Assembly (NCBI RefSeq): GCF_050107595.1
Contig: NZ_JBNILH010000007.1
Coordinates: 248,001-312,000 of the forward strand
DNA from: Bacillus_AB infantis_C
GTDB taxonomy: Bacteria > Bacillota > Bacilli > Bacillales > Cytobacillaceae
Direction of reading: 5' to 3'
DNA length: 64,000 nucleotides
Position 1 is the first letter of the stretch. Every line of letters begins with the position of its first letter. The position numbers were made by a program, and so were the translations under genes. Below are positions 17,099 through 24,958 of this stretch, piece by piece. Below the pieces are notes generated by a model. That model made no database searches, was not told the DNA's origin, and saw nothing but the letters and a program-made list of their open reading frames with translations.

Positions 17099-18485
17099 CT
17101 TGATCCTCCAGAAATGCCCTTAATTTATGAATGGTTTCTTCATACTCTTTTTCGGGCACCGAATCATGTACAATGCCTGCTCCAGCTTGGATATAGGCCT
17201 TTTTCCCCTTGATCAGCATGGTGCGGATCGCGAGGGCAAAGTCCATATTGCCGCCGGCCGAGAAATAGCCGATTGCCCCCGAATATACGCCCCGCTTATA
17301 TTCTTCCAGTTCATTGATGATTTCCATGGCTCGAATTTTCGGGGCCCCCGATACTGTCCCTGCCGGCAGGCAGGCAGCAAGTGAATCTGCGGGTGAATAT
17401 TCCGGCTTCAGCTTTCCGGATACCTCTGAAACCAAATGGATGACATGCCTGAATTTTTCAGCCTGCATATATTTCTCTATCTTAACCGAACCAAATTCAC
17501 AAACCCTGCCAAGGTCATTTCTGCCCAGGTCCAGGAGCATCCGGTGCTCGGCAAGCTCTTTTTCATCATTCTGCAGGTCGGCTGACAGCCTTTCGTCTTC
17601 TTCCTCGTCTCTTCCCCTTGGCCTAGTCCCGGCAATTGGGTTTGTGGTTACCTTACCAGCATCTGCCTTGATCAGGCTTTCCGGAGATGCGCCGGCGACT
17701 GCATATTCCCCAAAATTCAGAAAATACATATATGGTGAAGGATTCTGAATACGGAGCCTGCGGTAGAACGAGAACGGATCTCCTTCAATGTCTGCCTGCA
17801 TACGCTGTGAAAGCACCACCTGGAAGATATCTCCCTGGATGATATACTCTTTGGCTTTCTTTACCTTTTCAACAAAAGACTCTTTCGTTTCTGAAGCCGA
17901 GTATCTTGATATCTTTATAAGGCTGCCAGAAGGAGTGCCGGATCCTTCTTCTATTTCCTTCCTCCGCCCGGCAATCCTGACCCTCAGGCTCTCATCTGTC
18001 GTATCGGGTGACAGGCGCGTGCCAATCAGGTAAACCTTCTGTTCAGCATGGTCATAGACAGCCATGATTTCAAAGAACATCAGATGCACATCCGGGACTC
18101 CCAATTCATCTTCCGGGATATTCCCGATATCCTCATACTGCCTGATGCTGTCGTACCCGACATAGCCCACCGCCCCTCCAGCCAGCGGAAAGGGCGCCTG
18201 CATGGCCTTTTCAGGAAGCAGTTTTTTTACCATCTCAAGGGCGGGCTCTGCCAGTTCGGTTTCTTCTCCTCCCCTGATCAGAATGCTAGTGCCGCCAGTC
18301 CCCTTTAATTCAAATACAGGATCTGCGCCTATAAACGAATATCTTCCTGAGCGCTCATGCTTCAGCGAACTTTCAAGCAGGAATTTTTTCTCTCCGCTGA
18401 TCCGCTGATAAATGCTGATGGGCGTCAGTATGTCTCCTTCCAGTTCTTCAATGATCATGCCTGATACTGCCTCTGCTCTGCTCAT
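17082..18485 (-). CDS. trpE: Anthranilate synthase component I
   Basis: 467 residues; converts chorismate to anthranilate with TrpG. The feedback site for tryptophan is recognisable in FLLESSLKHERSGRYSFIG. Catalytic-domain motifs include IQNPSPYMYFL, IAGTRPRG, DLGRNDLGRV, PAGTVSGAPKIRAMEII and GAGIVHDSVPEKE. The ATG at 18485 follows GGAGGAAAGAAA; the frame continues upstream only through the T-box leader, so that extension is not coding. It is the first gene of the operon. Confidence 0.97.
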   Translation of the reverse strand: MSRAEAVSGMIIEELEGDILTPISIYQRISGEKKFLLESSLKHERSGRYSFIGADPVFELKGTGGTSILIRGGEETELAEPALEMVKKLLPEKAMQAPFPLAGGAVGYVGYDSIRQYEDIGNIPEDELGVPDVHLMFFEIMAVYDHAEQKVYLIGTRLSPDTTDESLRVRIAGRRKEIEEGSGTPSGSLIKISRYSASETKESFVEKVKKAKEYIIQGDIFQVVLSQRMQADIEGDPFSFYRRLRIQNPSPYMYFLNFGEYAVAGASPESLIKADAGKVTTNPIAGTRPRGRDEEEDERLSADLQNDEKELAEHRMLLDLGRNDLGRVCEFGSVKIEKYMQAEKFRHVIHLVSEVSGKLKPEYSPADSLAACLPAGTVSGAPKIRAMEIINELEEYKRGVYSGAIGYFSAGGNMDFALAIRTMLIKGKKAYIQAGAGIVHDSVPEKEYEETIHKLRAFLEDQDDFIN

Positions 18486-18522
18486 TTTCTTTCCTCCTAT
18501 GCTTTTCTCGGCTCGGCTCCTA

Positions 18523-18795
18523 TAAAAAAAGTCCCCTATACGCACAGGTATTGTGCATATAGAGGACGATATTCCGGACCGCGGTGCCACCTCAGGTTAG
18601 AGCATGGGATGCTCTCTCTTTTCGGATGCGCAAAGCTTTCAGCCCTGCAGACCCTATCCTGATAACGGCGGAATCCCGTGCATCCCTACTTTTTTCAGGA
18701 TGCCTCTCACAAGTCCATTCACAATACTGTTCGTGCCGGCTTCCACCACACCCGGCTCTCTGGAACGAAATTAAGCACTGCTACTACTCTTGTTC
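18523..18795 (-). promoter_or_regulatory. Tryptophan T-box riboswitch 2 (proximal)
   Basis: Read on the minus strand: AGAGTAGTAG at the base of stem I, a GAA-TGG-AC specifier loop (TGG at 18717-18715, tryptophan codon), T-box GAGGTGGCACCGCGG (around 18593-18579) and a terminator GTCCTCTATA...TATAGGGGAC followed by seven T. The T-box TGGC complements the GCCA end expected of tRNA-Trp. Uncharged tRNA-Trp should stabilise the antiterminator. It lies directly upstream of trpE. Confidence 0.95.
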
Positions 18796-18822
18796 AGCGA
18801 TTTGAATATTCTTTTTTTTCAA

Positions 18823-19083
18823 CACAAAAAGGGTCCCCCATCCTTATAAAAAGGACGAGAAACCCGTGGTGCCACCTTCATTAGCTGATTTAATCAGCTC
18901 ACTTTGCAGACAGCAGACAAAATTCCTGCCATCTGTCTCTTGTAACGATGAGACTGTTCGCCAAAGCCTACTGCTCTAAAAGGTTCGGTTTGGAGGCTCG
19001 GAAGTCCATTCACGATTGCATCTGCACTGATTCACACCATCCATCAGCTCTCTAAAGCATCTGCAAAAGCTACTACTCTTCGT
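18823..19083 (-). promoter_or_regulatory. Tryptophan T-box riboswitch 1 (distal)
   Basis: A second complete T-box precedes the first one: AGAGTAGTAG at about 19078, specifier GAATGGACTTCC (TGG at 19008-19006), a GCTGATTAAATCAGC stem before the T-box, T-box AAGGTGGCACCACGG (18878-18864), and a GGGT...ACCC terminator with five T ending near 18823. Both specifiers read tryptophan, so a transcript must escape two terminators in series before trpE. Confidence 0.94.
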
Positions 19084-19109
19084 CATGGCCGTTCGATATA
19101 TTGATTATT

Positions 19110-19138
19110 ATGATAAATCGGAAATATCCGTTTGTCAA
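19110..19138 (-). promoter_or_regulatory. trp operon promoter
   Basis: Minus strand TTGACA (19138-19133), 17-base spacer, TATCAT (19115-19110). Transcription would start close to 19103, just ahead of the first T-box. Confidence 0.8.
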
Positions 19139-19155
19139 ATCATTTTTAAAAATAT

Positions 19156-19800
19156 TTATGTAATATTGTACAAAGCCTTTTGGAGCTTCGTTTTCCAGAC
19201 ATCCGCCAGCGCCTCTATCCGCAGCATCTTTTCCATGGCTTCGGCATTTTTTCGCCCGCGGAAAAAAATCTCATTTCCCTCCAAAACCGAAATTTCCTCC
19301 TGCTTCCGTTCAAGAAGGATAATTTGTGAATCTTTCCGGACCATGCCTGGTTCAATCACCCTGAAAAAATATCCTGTAAAACCTGTTTCCACGATTCTTG
19401 CCAGCAGTTGATCTGCTTCATTGAACTTAGAGATCGTCGAGCACGGAACCCGCCCCTGGGTGATCTGGATGACTGCATCGCCCAATGCGAAAATATCCCC
19501 AATGAATACATCTTCTTCCTTCATATTTTCCGCACAGATATTCTCTCCAAATGCCGGAGGCTGTAATGGTTTTCCAAATTCCTTTTCCCACATGCTGTAG
19601 TGCTCATATGGGTACAGGCAAACTGCCCTGTCAGGGCCGCCATGGAAATCAGAGTTAGCGACACCGTCGCCGGCAAAACCTTCTGGCGTCAGGCTGGCTT
19701 CCTCCAGTGGAATTTTCCCTATTGCAGAAATTTCTTTTTTTCCTTTCCAGTCAAATTGCTTTGGTTTGCCAATGCTGAATTCAATTATCCGGCCTCTCAT
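19156..19800 (-). CDS. MOSC-domain protein (YiiM-like)
   Basis: 214 residues. The MOSC core shows the SDFHGGPDRAVCLYPYEHY region, FGENICAENM, and the conserved Cys in QGRVPCSTISKF. MOSC proteins handle the sulfur or molybdenum cofactor and some YiiM relatives reduce N-hydroxylated compounds; this one lacks the ferredoxin domain of larger members. The helical C-terminal 3-alpha tail is present. ATG at 19800 follows GGAGGGAAAAGAGC and is preferred to the frame start at 19824. The substrate is unknown. Confidence 0.85.
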   Translation of the reverse strand: MRGRIIEFSIGKPKQFDWKGKKEISAIGKIPLEEASLTPEGFAGDGVANSDFHGGPDRAVCLYPYEHYSMWEKEFGKPLQPPAFGENICAENMKEEDVFIGDIFALGDAVIQITQGRVPCSTISKFNEADQLLARIVETGFTGYFFRVIEPGMVRKDSQIILLERKQEEISVLEGNEIFFRGRKNAEAMEKMLRIEALADVWKTKLQKALYNIT

Positions 19801-19966
19801 GCTCTTTTCCCTCCATGAACCCAATTAGTCTGCCCACTGGCATTATTCCCTATTCTATCTCTTTTGGCTTAATGTTCCAACCCCTCTCTATGCCAAAAAA
19901 TAGCAGGGAAAGAAGTTCGCTTGTTTGCTAATAGTAATAGTATCAACACAGGAGGCAGGTTTTCAA

Positions 19967-21238
19967 ATGGAGCATGTGGAGAAAGTCGTTATAAAGAAAT
20001 CCAAGAAAAAAGCAAAGGAAAAGAAGAGCCAGAAGAATAATGACGCGCATAATCAAAAATGGGCTGTCCTTTCTATTTCCTCAATCCCTCTAGTTATGAC
20101 TCTGGGGAATTCCATGCTTATTCCAGTTCTGCCCGTTATGGAGCGGGAGCTTGGCATTTCTTCCTTCCAGTCCAGTATGATCATTACGGTGTACAGCATT
20201 GTGGCCATTATCCTGATACCGCTTGCCGGATACCTTTCAGACCATATCGGAAGGAAAAAAGTTATTATACCCAGTCTCCTGATCGCCGCTATTGGAGGAC
20301 TTATCTCCGGCTGGGCATCCTGGAAGATGGCCGATCCCTACTGGCTCATCCTCATTGGAAGATCTCTCCAGGGGATTGGTGCTGCTGGAGGGGCGCCCAT
20401 TGTCATGCCTTTGGTTGGGGATATGTTCAAGAATGAGGAAGAAGTCAGCAGTTCTCTTGGGGTGATAGAAACCTCAAACACCTTCGGGAAGGTATTGAGC
20501 CCTATTCTCGGCGCCTTTTTGGCAGGCTTTGTATGGTTTTTGCCTTTTTTTGCTTTTCCAGTATTTTGTGCCATTTCTGTCCTTCTGATGGTCCTGCTGG
20601 TTAAAACACCAGAAAAGCGCACAGAGCCTATTCCCTTCAAAGCCTTTTTCAAAAAAATCAAGGAAATTTTCAAAAATAATGGCAAATGGCTTTACGCCAT
20701 TTTTGTGGCAGGCATCATATTAATGTTCGTATTATTCGGAGTGCTGTTTCACCTCTCTGATATCCTTGAAAAGCAGTATGATATCAAAGATGTGAAAAAA
20801 GGGCTGTTTCTTGCCATTCCATTAGGCGCCCTATGTTTATCGTCCTATATTACCGGAAAGCTGATCAAAGAAAATAAGATCCTGATGAAGTGGATTACTT
20901 TTTCCGGCAGCATCCTGCTGGCTGCCTCAGTAGGAATACTTGGATTCTCGACCAACCTCTGGTTTCTCATGGCCATGTTTGCTGTGGGGGGAATCGGCAT
21001 AGGTGTCAGCCTGCCCTGCCTGGATGCGCTGATCACTGAAGGCATTGAGAAGGAAGAGAGAGGGACTATCAGCTCACTGTACAGCTCGATGAGATTCATC
21101 GGCGTAGCAGCCGGCCCGCCAGCTATCGCCATCATCGTAAAGCAGTCAGAACAGCTTTTGTTTTATATATTATGCGGAGTCTCGATCCTCGCTGCACTTG
21201 CAGTCCTGTTTGCAATAAAGCCTGATAAAAATGGGTAG
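19967..21238 (+). CDS. MFS efflux transporter, DHA1 type
   Basis: 423 residues, twelve predicted transmembrane helices. The cytoplasmic motif GYLSDHIGRKKVI between helices 2 and 3 is the classic MFS motif A, and LGVIETSNTFGKVLSPILGA in helix 5 resembles antiporter motif C. Before helix 1 is an unusually lysine-rich tail (KKSKKKAKEKKSQKNN). ATG at 19967 lies 11 bases after AGGAGG. It is likely a proton-driven drug or metabolite exporter; substrate unknown. It has its own terminator and no linked regulator. Confidence 0.85.
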   Translation: MEHVEKVVIKKSKKKAKEKKSQKNNDAHNQKWAVLSISSIPLVMTLGNSMLIPVLPVMERELGISSFQSSMIITVYSIVAIILIPLAGYLSDHIGRKKVIIPSLLIAAIGGLISGWASWKMADPYWLILIGRSLQGIGAAGGAPIVMPLVGDMFKNEEEVSSSLGVIETSNTFGKVLSPILGAFLAGFVWFLPFFAFPVFCAISVLLMVLLVKTPEKRTEPIPFKAFFKKIKEIFKNNGKWLYAIFVAGIILMFVLFGVLFHLSDILEKQYDIKDVKKGLFLAIPLGALCLSSYITGKLIKENKILMKWITFSGSILLAASVGILGFSTNLWFLMAMFAVGGIGIGVSLPCLDALITEGIEKEERGTISSLYSSMRFIGVAAGPPAIAIIVKQSEQLLFYILCGVSILAALAVLFAIKPDKNG

Positions 21239-21284
21239 GCCAGCCATACAATGAGGCTTCCGAAAAAGAGCTAATCCGCAAACC

Positions 21285-21313
21285 AAAAGCCCGGCAAAAT
21301 AGCCGGGCTTTTT
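21285..21313. terminator. Terminator between the MFS gene and the frameshifted small frame
   Basis: AAAAGCCCGGC and GCCGGGCTTTT form an 11-pair stem around AAAATA, with A and T runs on both sides, so it can act in either direction. Confidence 0.9.
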
Positions 21314-21315
21314 AG

Positions 21316-21466
21316 TCAGTTTATTGCTTCTTGCAGGCTGCCTGTCATCTCGTTCAGCTCACTGATGTTTTCGGCGATTCCCACTACCCGCTGTTCCTGC
21401 ACCTCAGCGCTTGCCAGCCATTCTTCAGCCGATTTTGTTTATGCAGGTCAGCCAAGATTCTGTCAT
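21316..21466 (-). pseudogene. Frameshifted small reading frame of unknown function
   Basis: An ATG at 21466 has AGGAG six bases upstream and reads MTESWLTCINK before stopping at IG*. Removing one A from the AAAA run near 21434 joins it to a protein-like frame SAEEWLASAEVQEQRVVG...LNEMTGSLQEAIN ending at 21316, directly before a terminator. The restored product would have about 49 residues. The C-terminal part slightly resembles chemoreceptor tails, but the length and ribosome site argue for an independent small protein. It could also be a sequencing error. Confidence 0.4.
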
Positions 21467-21569
21467 ATTATTCTCCTGGTAAGATGATTTCCAAATTTAC
21501 TCAGCATACATTCGTAACTTTATTATTATAATGAGAAATAATACCTAAAAAAAAAGCTTTTTCACGCTA

Positions 21570-21594
21570 AAAAGAACAGCACTCTGGCTGTTCT
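21570..21594 (-). terminator. Terminator after the alpha/beta hydrolase gene
   Basis: Minus strand AGAACAGC/GCTGTTCT stem around CAGAGT followed by TTTTT; it overlaps the last bases of the gene. Confidence 0.85.
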
Positions 21595-22357
21595 AGATTT
21601 TTGCCTCCGAAAAAAGGAAGCCAAGTATAATCTGGTTAAAAGCATGCCATTTTTTAGTTGGCAGCTGATGGGCCACTTTTTTTATGACAGCTGATTGAAA
21701 ATCAGTATGCTTTTTGTATGATCTGATATGCTGATTGGCAAAATCGCGGGACCCATACATCAGAAGAAATGGAGCCTTGAGCTTTTTCAGCCTGTCTGTG
21801 CAATTGTAATGCAGTGACTCGCCGTAATACTGAAACCACACCCGTTTGTCTGCCAGCTCCATATGCTCCACGAGCCTGGCGCGATAAGCATGATCACTCG
21901 TATGGCTTGCTGCAAGCAGCGGGTTCAGGACCTCCGGATGGTGCTTGATCAAATACATGCCTGCAAGATGTTCATACTTAAATGCAGCAGATTGAACCTC
22001 GGAGTAGCCGCTTGCCAGGATGAGCGCAGCCGTCCTCTCCGGATGACTTAGGGCAAATTCCTGTGCGATCAGCCCCCCGGCAGAATAGCCAAGTACTGCA
22101 GCCTTTTTAATCTCCAGGGTATCCAGCAGCGCGGCTATTTCATTGGCATACCCGCTGATAGAAATGTTTGTCTGACAGACCGGCGATCTCCCATGCCCGC
22201 TGAGATCCGGAAGAATAACCCTGAACCATTTGGAAAGGGGTTTTTGGCACTCAAAGACCATGCTTCCCATACCAGGCGGGTGAATGAAGACAATCGGAAT
22301 CCCGCTGCCCATCTCTTCATAAAAAACCCTCCCGCCCCGATATTCAAAATTGGCCAT
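21593..22357 (-). CDS. Alpha/beta-fold hydrolase
   Basis: 254 residues. The oxyanion motif FIHPPGMGS, the nucleophile elbow GYSAGG (Ser about residue 93), the catalytic Asp in MYGSRDFANQ and the His in KKVAHQLPTKKW form a complete catalytic triad of the alpha/beta-hydrolase family. There is no signal peptide. Ester, lactone or thioester substrates are all possible. It starts four bases after the stop of the 40-codon gene upstream, which implies co-transcription with that putative spore gene. Confidence 0.85.
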   Translation of the reverse strand: MANFEYRGGRVFYEEMGSGIPIVFIHPPGMGSMVFECQKPLSKWFRVILPDLSGHGRSPVCQTNISISGYANEIAALLDTLEIKKAAVLGYSAGGLIAQEFALSHPERTAALILASGYSEVQSAAFKYEHLAGMYLIKHHPEVLNPLLAASHTSDHAYRARLVEHMELADKRVWFQYYGESLHYNCTDRLKKLKAPFLLMYGSRDFANQHIRSYKKHTDFQSAVIKKVAHQLPTKKWHAFNQIILGFLFSEAKI

Positions 22358-22361
22358 AAAG

Positions 22362-22484
22362 TTAGTGAGGCCTCTGTTTCTCAGCTTTCTTTTCTGAAGC
22401 TGTCATTTCCTTTGAGAATTCCATATCATTTATGCTTTTGGCGCTTTGCAGGCCGGATTTTGTTTTTCTATTGCGCTTAGTCAT
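22362..22484 (-). CDS. Small basic protein, 40 residues (YfhD-like, putative spore protein)
   Basis: An ATG at 22484 sits seven bases after AAGGAGA, the best ribosome site in this neighbourhood. The product is short, hydrophilic and Lys-rich (MTKRNRKTKSGLQSAKS start, ending KKAEKQRPH). The segment INDMEFSKEM resembles the DVEFSEEL signature of YfhD-type small Bacillus proteins, which are linked to sporulation; the match is brief, so the name is tentative. A CATACTATA box with GCATG 19 bases upstream (about 22536-22566) could be a sporulation sigma promoter. The alpha/beta-hydrolase gene follows after four bases. Confidence 0.6.
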   Translation of the reverse strand: MTKRNRKTKSGLQSAKSINDMEFSKEMTASEKKAEKQRPH

Positions 22485-22627
22485 GAAGTTAGTCTCCTTC
22501 TGAAGCATGATTGGACAGCCATAACGTCTGTGTAATGCATAGATCTATCACTGGCTGCCTTTATAGTATGGCTCGTATCACAGAAATGCCATGCACCTAA
22601 AAGGGATTGCCGTGATTTACCGGCCGG

Positions 22628-22864
22628 CTAGATCCTGCCTCCTCGTTCCTTGTAGTTTCCGAGCAGACCCAGCTCATTATTCAGAAGGACTTCCATCTCT
22701 TCAATATCGCTTCGCTCTACAACGCCATCTTTCTCATTCCACCCAATGCTATAGACAAGGAAATATCCCCTGACCCGGCGGAAAATAACAGAGGTATTCG
22801 GGTACTTATCAAAGACTGCTTTTCTCTGCCCCCTCCGCATATAGCCCCATCTTAAAATGTCCAT
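22628..22864 (-). CDS. Small hypothetical protein, 78 residues
   Basis: ATG at 22864 with AGGG five bases before it. The sequence is rich in aromatic and basic residues (WGYMRRGQRKAVFDKYPN, then IFRRVRGYFLVYSIGWNE) and ends with an acidic helix DIEEMEVLLNNELGLL. I do not recognise the family. Composition and a plausible alternating strand-helix pattern support coding. It precedes the 40-residue gene on the same strand, with about 140 bases between them that hold that gene's presumed promoter. Confidence 0.55.
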   Translation of the reverse strand: MDILRWGYMRRGQRKAVFDKYPNTSVIFRRVRGYFLVYSIGWNEKDGVVERSDIEEMEVLLNNELGLLGNYKERGGRI

Positions 22865-22930
22865 ACAATCCCTGCAATCTGATTAGTTTTTTACCCTTTA
22901 CCCCAATCTAATGGAAATTATCACATAAAC

Positions 22931-22956
22931 AAAAAAAGCCGCATTTCTGCGGCTTA
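22931..22956 (-). terminator. Terminator after the lipoprotein gene
   Basis: Minus strand AAGCCGCA/TGCGGCTT stem around GAAA with seven T following. It lies 12 bases past the lipoprotein stop codon. Confidence 0.88.
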
Positions 22957-22967
22957 TCCCCATCCTT

Positions 22968-23318
22968 TTATCTTTCGCCAGACAAATTGCCGCCAAGATC
23001 CGGTTTATCTTCAGTCTTAGGCGTCTCATCATTTCGCATTCCCCGGTCGCTCCAGTCTTCGCTGCTTTGATTTTGCTCTTCGATTTGTTCATCGAGCTGC
23101 CTCATGTCAGCAGGATCAACATACCGTGAAGGAATGACTCTGTTGCTGTCATTATTAGGCTGGTTGACTTGGTCGTTATCAAAGCCATCCCCATTATTGC
23201 GCATCGGTGTATAATTCATCTCTTCAGGTTCATTCATCTGATTGTTGTTTGTGCCGCAGGCTGACAAAGGCAGGACAATGGTCAATATCGCCAGAATGGC
23301 TGCTGCTCTTTTTTTCAC
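22968..23318 (-). CDS. Small acidic lipoprotein
   Basis: 116 residues from a GTG start with GAGGAGG ten bases upstream. The signal peptide MKKRAAAILAILTIVLP ends in the lipobox LSAC (Cys about residue 21), so the mature part is anchored outside the membrane. The rest is low in hydrophobic residues and rich in Asn, Asp, Gln and Glu (for example RQLDEQIEEQNQSSEDW), suggesting a disordered protein. No known domain is recognisable. It is monocistronic with its own terminator. Confidence 0.7.
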   Translation of the reverse strand: MKKRAAAILAILTIVLPLSACGTNNNQMNEPEEMNYTPMRNNGDGFDNDQVNQPNNDSNRVIPSRYVDPADMRQLDEQIEEQNQSSEDWSDRGMRNDETPKTEDKPDLGGNLSGER

Positions 23319-23410
23319 TAAGAATGCCTCCTCAAAATGTGATCAACCTTAGTATGTTCACATTAGAGAAGGTTAAAAGGCATAATAATTATCAGTCCCG
23401 GAAATGCTTG

Positions 23411-24208
23411 CTAATACTGAAGCCGGGGTTTCGCCGGATTGCATTCCGGCTTTTCTTCGGACTGCGACTCCGCAAGCTTAGTCAAGTAATAGCATTCCTC
23501 CCTGAACATATGGTCGGCCATCAGGGGAGCAAACGTTCCGAGAGCCTGGTTTGAGAGTTCAAGCTCTTCAATTTCATCCAGGAAATTCATAAATAACCTC
23601 ATCTCGAGCTTGACGTTTTTGTTAAACCGGTCCAGTGCCGGAAAGCTTTGGATATTTGTCCGCAAAAAACCGGTAAGCTCCACAGCCTTTAAATAAAAAC
23701 CCTCAAAATGTTTTGTATAGTCATCGCTTTTTTCTTTGATCATTTTCTCGATACGGTCCATATTGTCTGAAATCGCACCGGCATGACCGGCGGCATCAAG
23801 CAGCCAGATCAGATGATGATGAAGCTCATGAAATACAGGCGGAGCTTCACCTTTTTTCAAGTAACCCAGCACAAGAAGGTATTCCTCAAGCTCGTTCACC
23901 ATATGGTTGATGAAGGTCGGGCCAAGCTGGATTTTAATTTTGCCGGTCAGATGCTCTTCAATCAGCTTCAGCTTAAAGCTCCGCAGCTTTTCTGCCTCTG
24001 CTTCTGCCAGCATGCTTAATTGTATAGGATCTGCGCCTCCTGCCTGTGCGAGCAGTTCATCGAAGACCGTTATAAAGTATTCCGCTGTCCGGATATATTC
24101 CTTTTCAGACGGCGCCAGTGCGTCATGAATGAACCGCGCATGATCACCGAGGATCTGCAGCCAGAATCCGTTTTCTTCCTTTGCTGATACTTCGAATGTT
24201 TTTGCCAT
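23411..24208 (-). CDS. DUF2935 family helical metal-binding-like protein
   Basis: 265 residues made of two similar helical halves. Each half carries aromatic and His/Glu positions: FWLQILGDHARFIHDAL at the start, HELHHHLIWLLDAAGHA in the middle and LMADHMFREECYYLTKLAE at the end, typical of DUF2935, a ferritin-like four-helix fold with suspected metal ligands. Biochemical function is not known. ATG at 24208 follows GGGAGGGGAAC. It stands alone between the lipoprotein gene and a divergent decayed gene. Confidence 0.85.
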   Translation of the reverse strand: MAKTFEVSAKEENGFWLQILGDHARFIHDALAPSEKEYIRTAEYFITVFDELLAQAGGADPIQLSMLAEAEAEKLRSFKLKLIEEHLTGKIKIQLGPTFINHMVNELEEYLLVLGYLKKGEAPPVFHELHHHLIWLLDAAGHAGAISDNMDRIEKMIKEKSDDYTKHFEGFYLKAVELTGFLRTNIQSFPALDRFNKNVKLEMRLFMNFLDEIEELELSNQALGTFAPLMADHMFREECYYLTKLAESQSEEKPECNPAKPRLQY

Positions 24209-24367
24209 ATGTTCCCCTCCCTGTTAAAACTTCTTCTCTCATTCATATTACACTTGCCTCAAAATATGCCTGGCTCGGATAGCATGATTCATAATACAGA
24301 CTGAAAAGGGTTTCCGGCAGAAGCGGCGAATAGTATTGTAAATTTCCCTTGTATGGAGGTATGAAAG

Positions 24368-24896
24368 TTGACGACAGCCATTATCCTGTATCCGAGATTC
24401 AGCGAATACGAATTATCAGCCGTCATTTCTGTGTTGAAACAGGCAAACCATCCGAAGGTCTTCATCGGCCTGGATGATGAGCCTGTTAAAGGAGAAGCAG
24501 GACTTTCCTGCATGCCTGATATTTCTCTTAAGGAGGCAGAGGTTTCCCAATACCAGAGTTCAATACTCCCGGTGTAGATGATTTTCAGCACCTGCTTGAG
24601 GAAAATGCCTTATACAGTTTTATCCGGAGCTGCTGCGAACAAATGCAGTTTATTGCCGCAATATCAAGTGCACTATTCCTTCTGGCCCAACTTGGTATCT
24701 TGTATGACCGGTCTTGGGCACAGCAGGTATTTCAAAACAAGCTCGAGAGTTTTTAGGGGTTTTTAACGAAGAAAGATTTGTAGACGCTCCATATGTGTTT
24801 GACAGAGGAATATCGACAGCAAAGGGCAATGCCTTTGTGGACTTCGCCACTAAATTCTGACAGGTGCTGGAGCTTGAGTTCAATCCTGGCTGGTAA
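24368..24896 (+). pseudogene. DJ-1/PfpI-family gene, broken by frameshifts
   Basis: A TTG start with GGAGG upstream opens a frame MTTAIILYPRFSEYELSAV typical of ThiJ/PfpI (DJ-1) proteins and stops at ILPV. Adding one G restores LPGVDDFQHLLEENALY, then FIAAISSALFLLAQLGIL, the region of the nucleophile elbow; a second shift restores AREFLGVFNEERFVDAPYV and STAKGNAFVDFATKF. The usual Cys of the elbow is replaced by Ser. A further stop precedes the conserved-looking LELEFNPGW end at 24896. Three lesions make sequencing error unlikely, so this is a decayed gene. Confidence 0.75.
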
Positions 24897-24920
24897 CGGT
24901 GAGAAGTTATTGCTGGAAAA

Positions 24921-24958
24921 GAAAAAACCGGAAAGCACATGGGCTTTCCGGTCATTTT
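24921..24958. terminator. Terminator at the end of fruA
   Basis: ACCGGAAAGC and GCTTTCCGGT form a ten-pair stem around ACATGG with A-rich and T-rich flanks on opposite sides, so it can serve both converging units. Confidence 0.9.

Noticed and set aside
18486..18590. N-terminal extension of TrpE
   Set aside because: The extension is the T-box and its terminator; the ribosome site AGGAGG lies just before ATG 18485.
21316..21460. Remnant of a chemoreceptor C-terminus
   Set aside because: The helical Glu/Ala-rich end resembles such tails, but the nearby start with ribosome site and terminator fits a separate small frame better.
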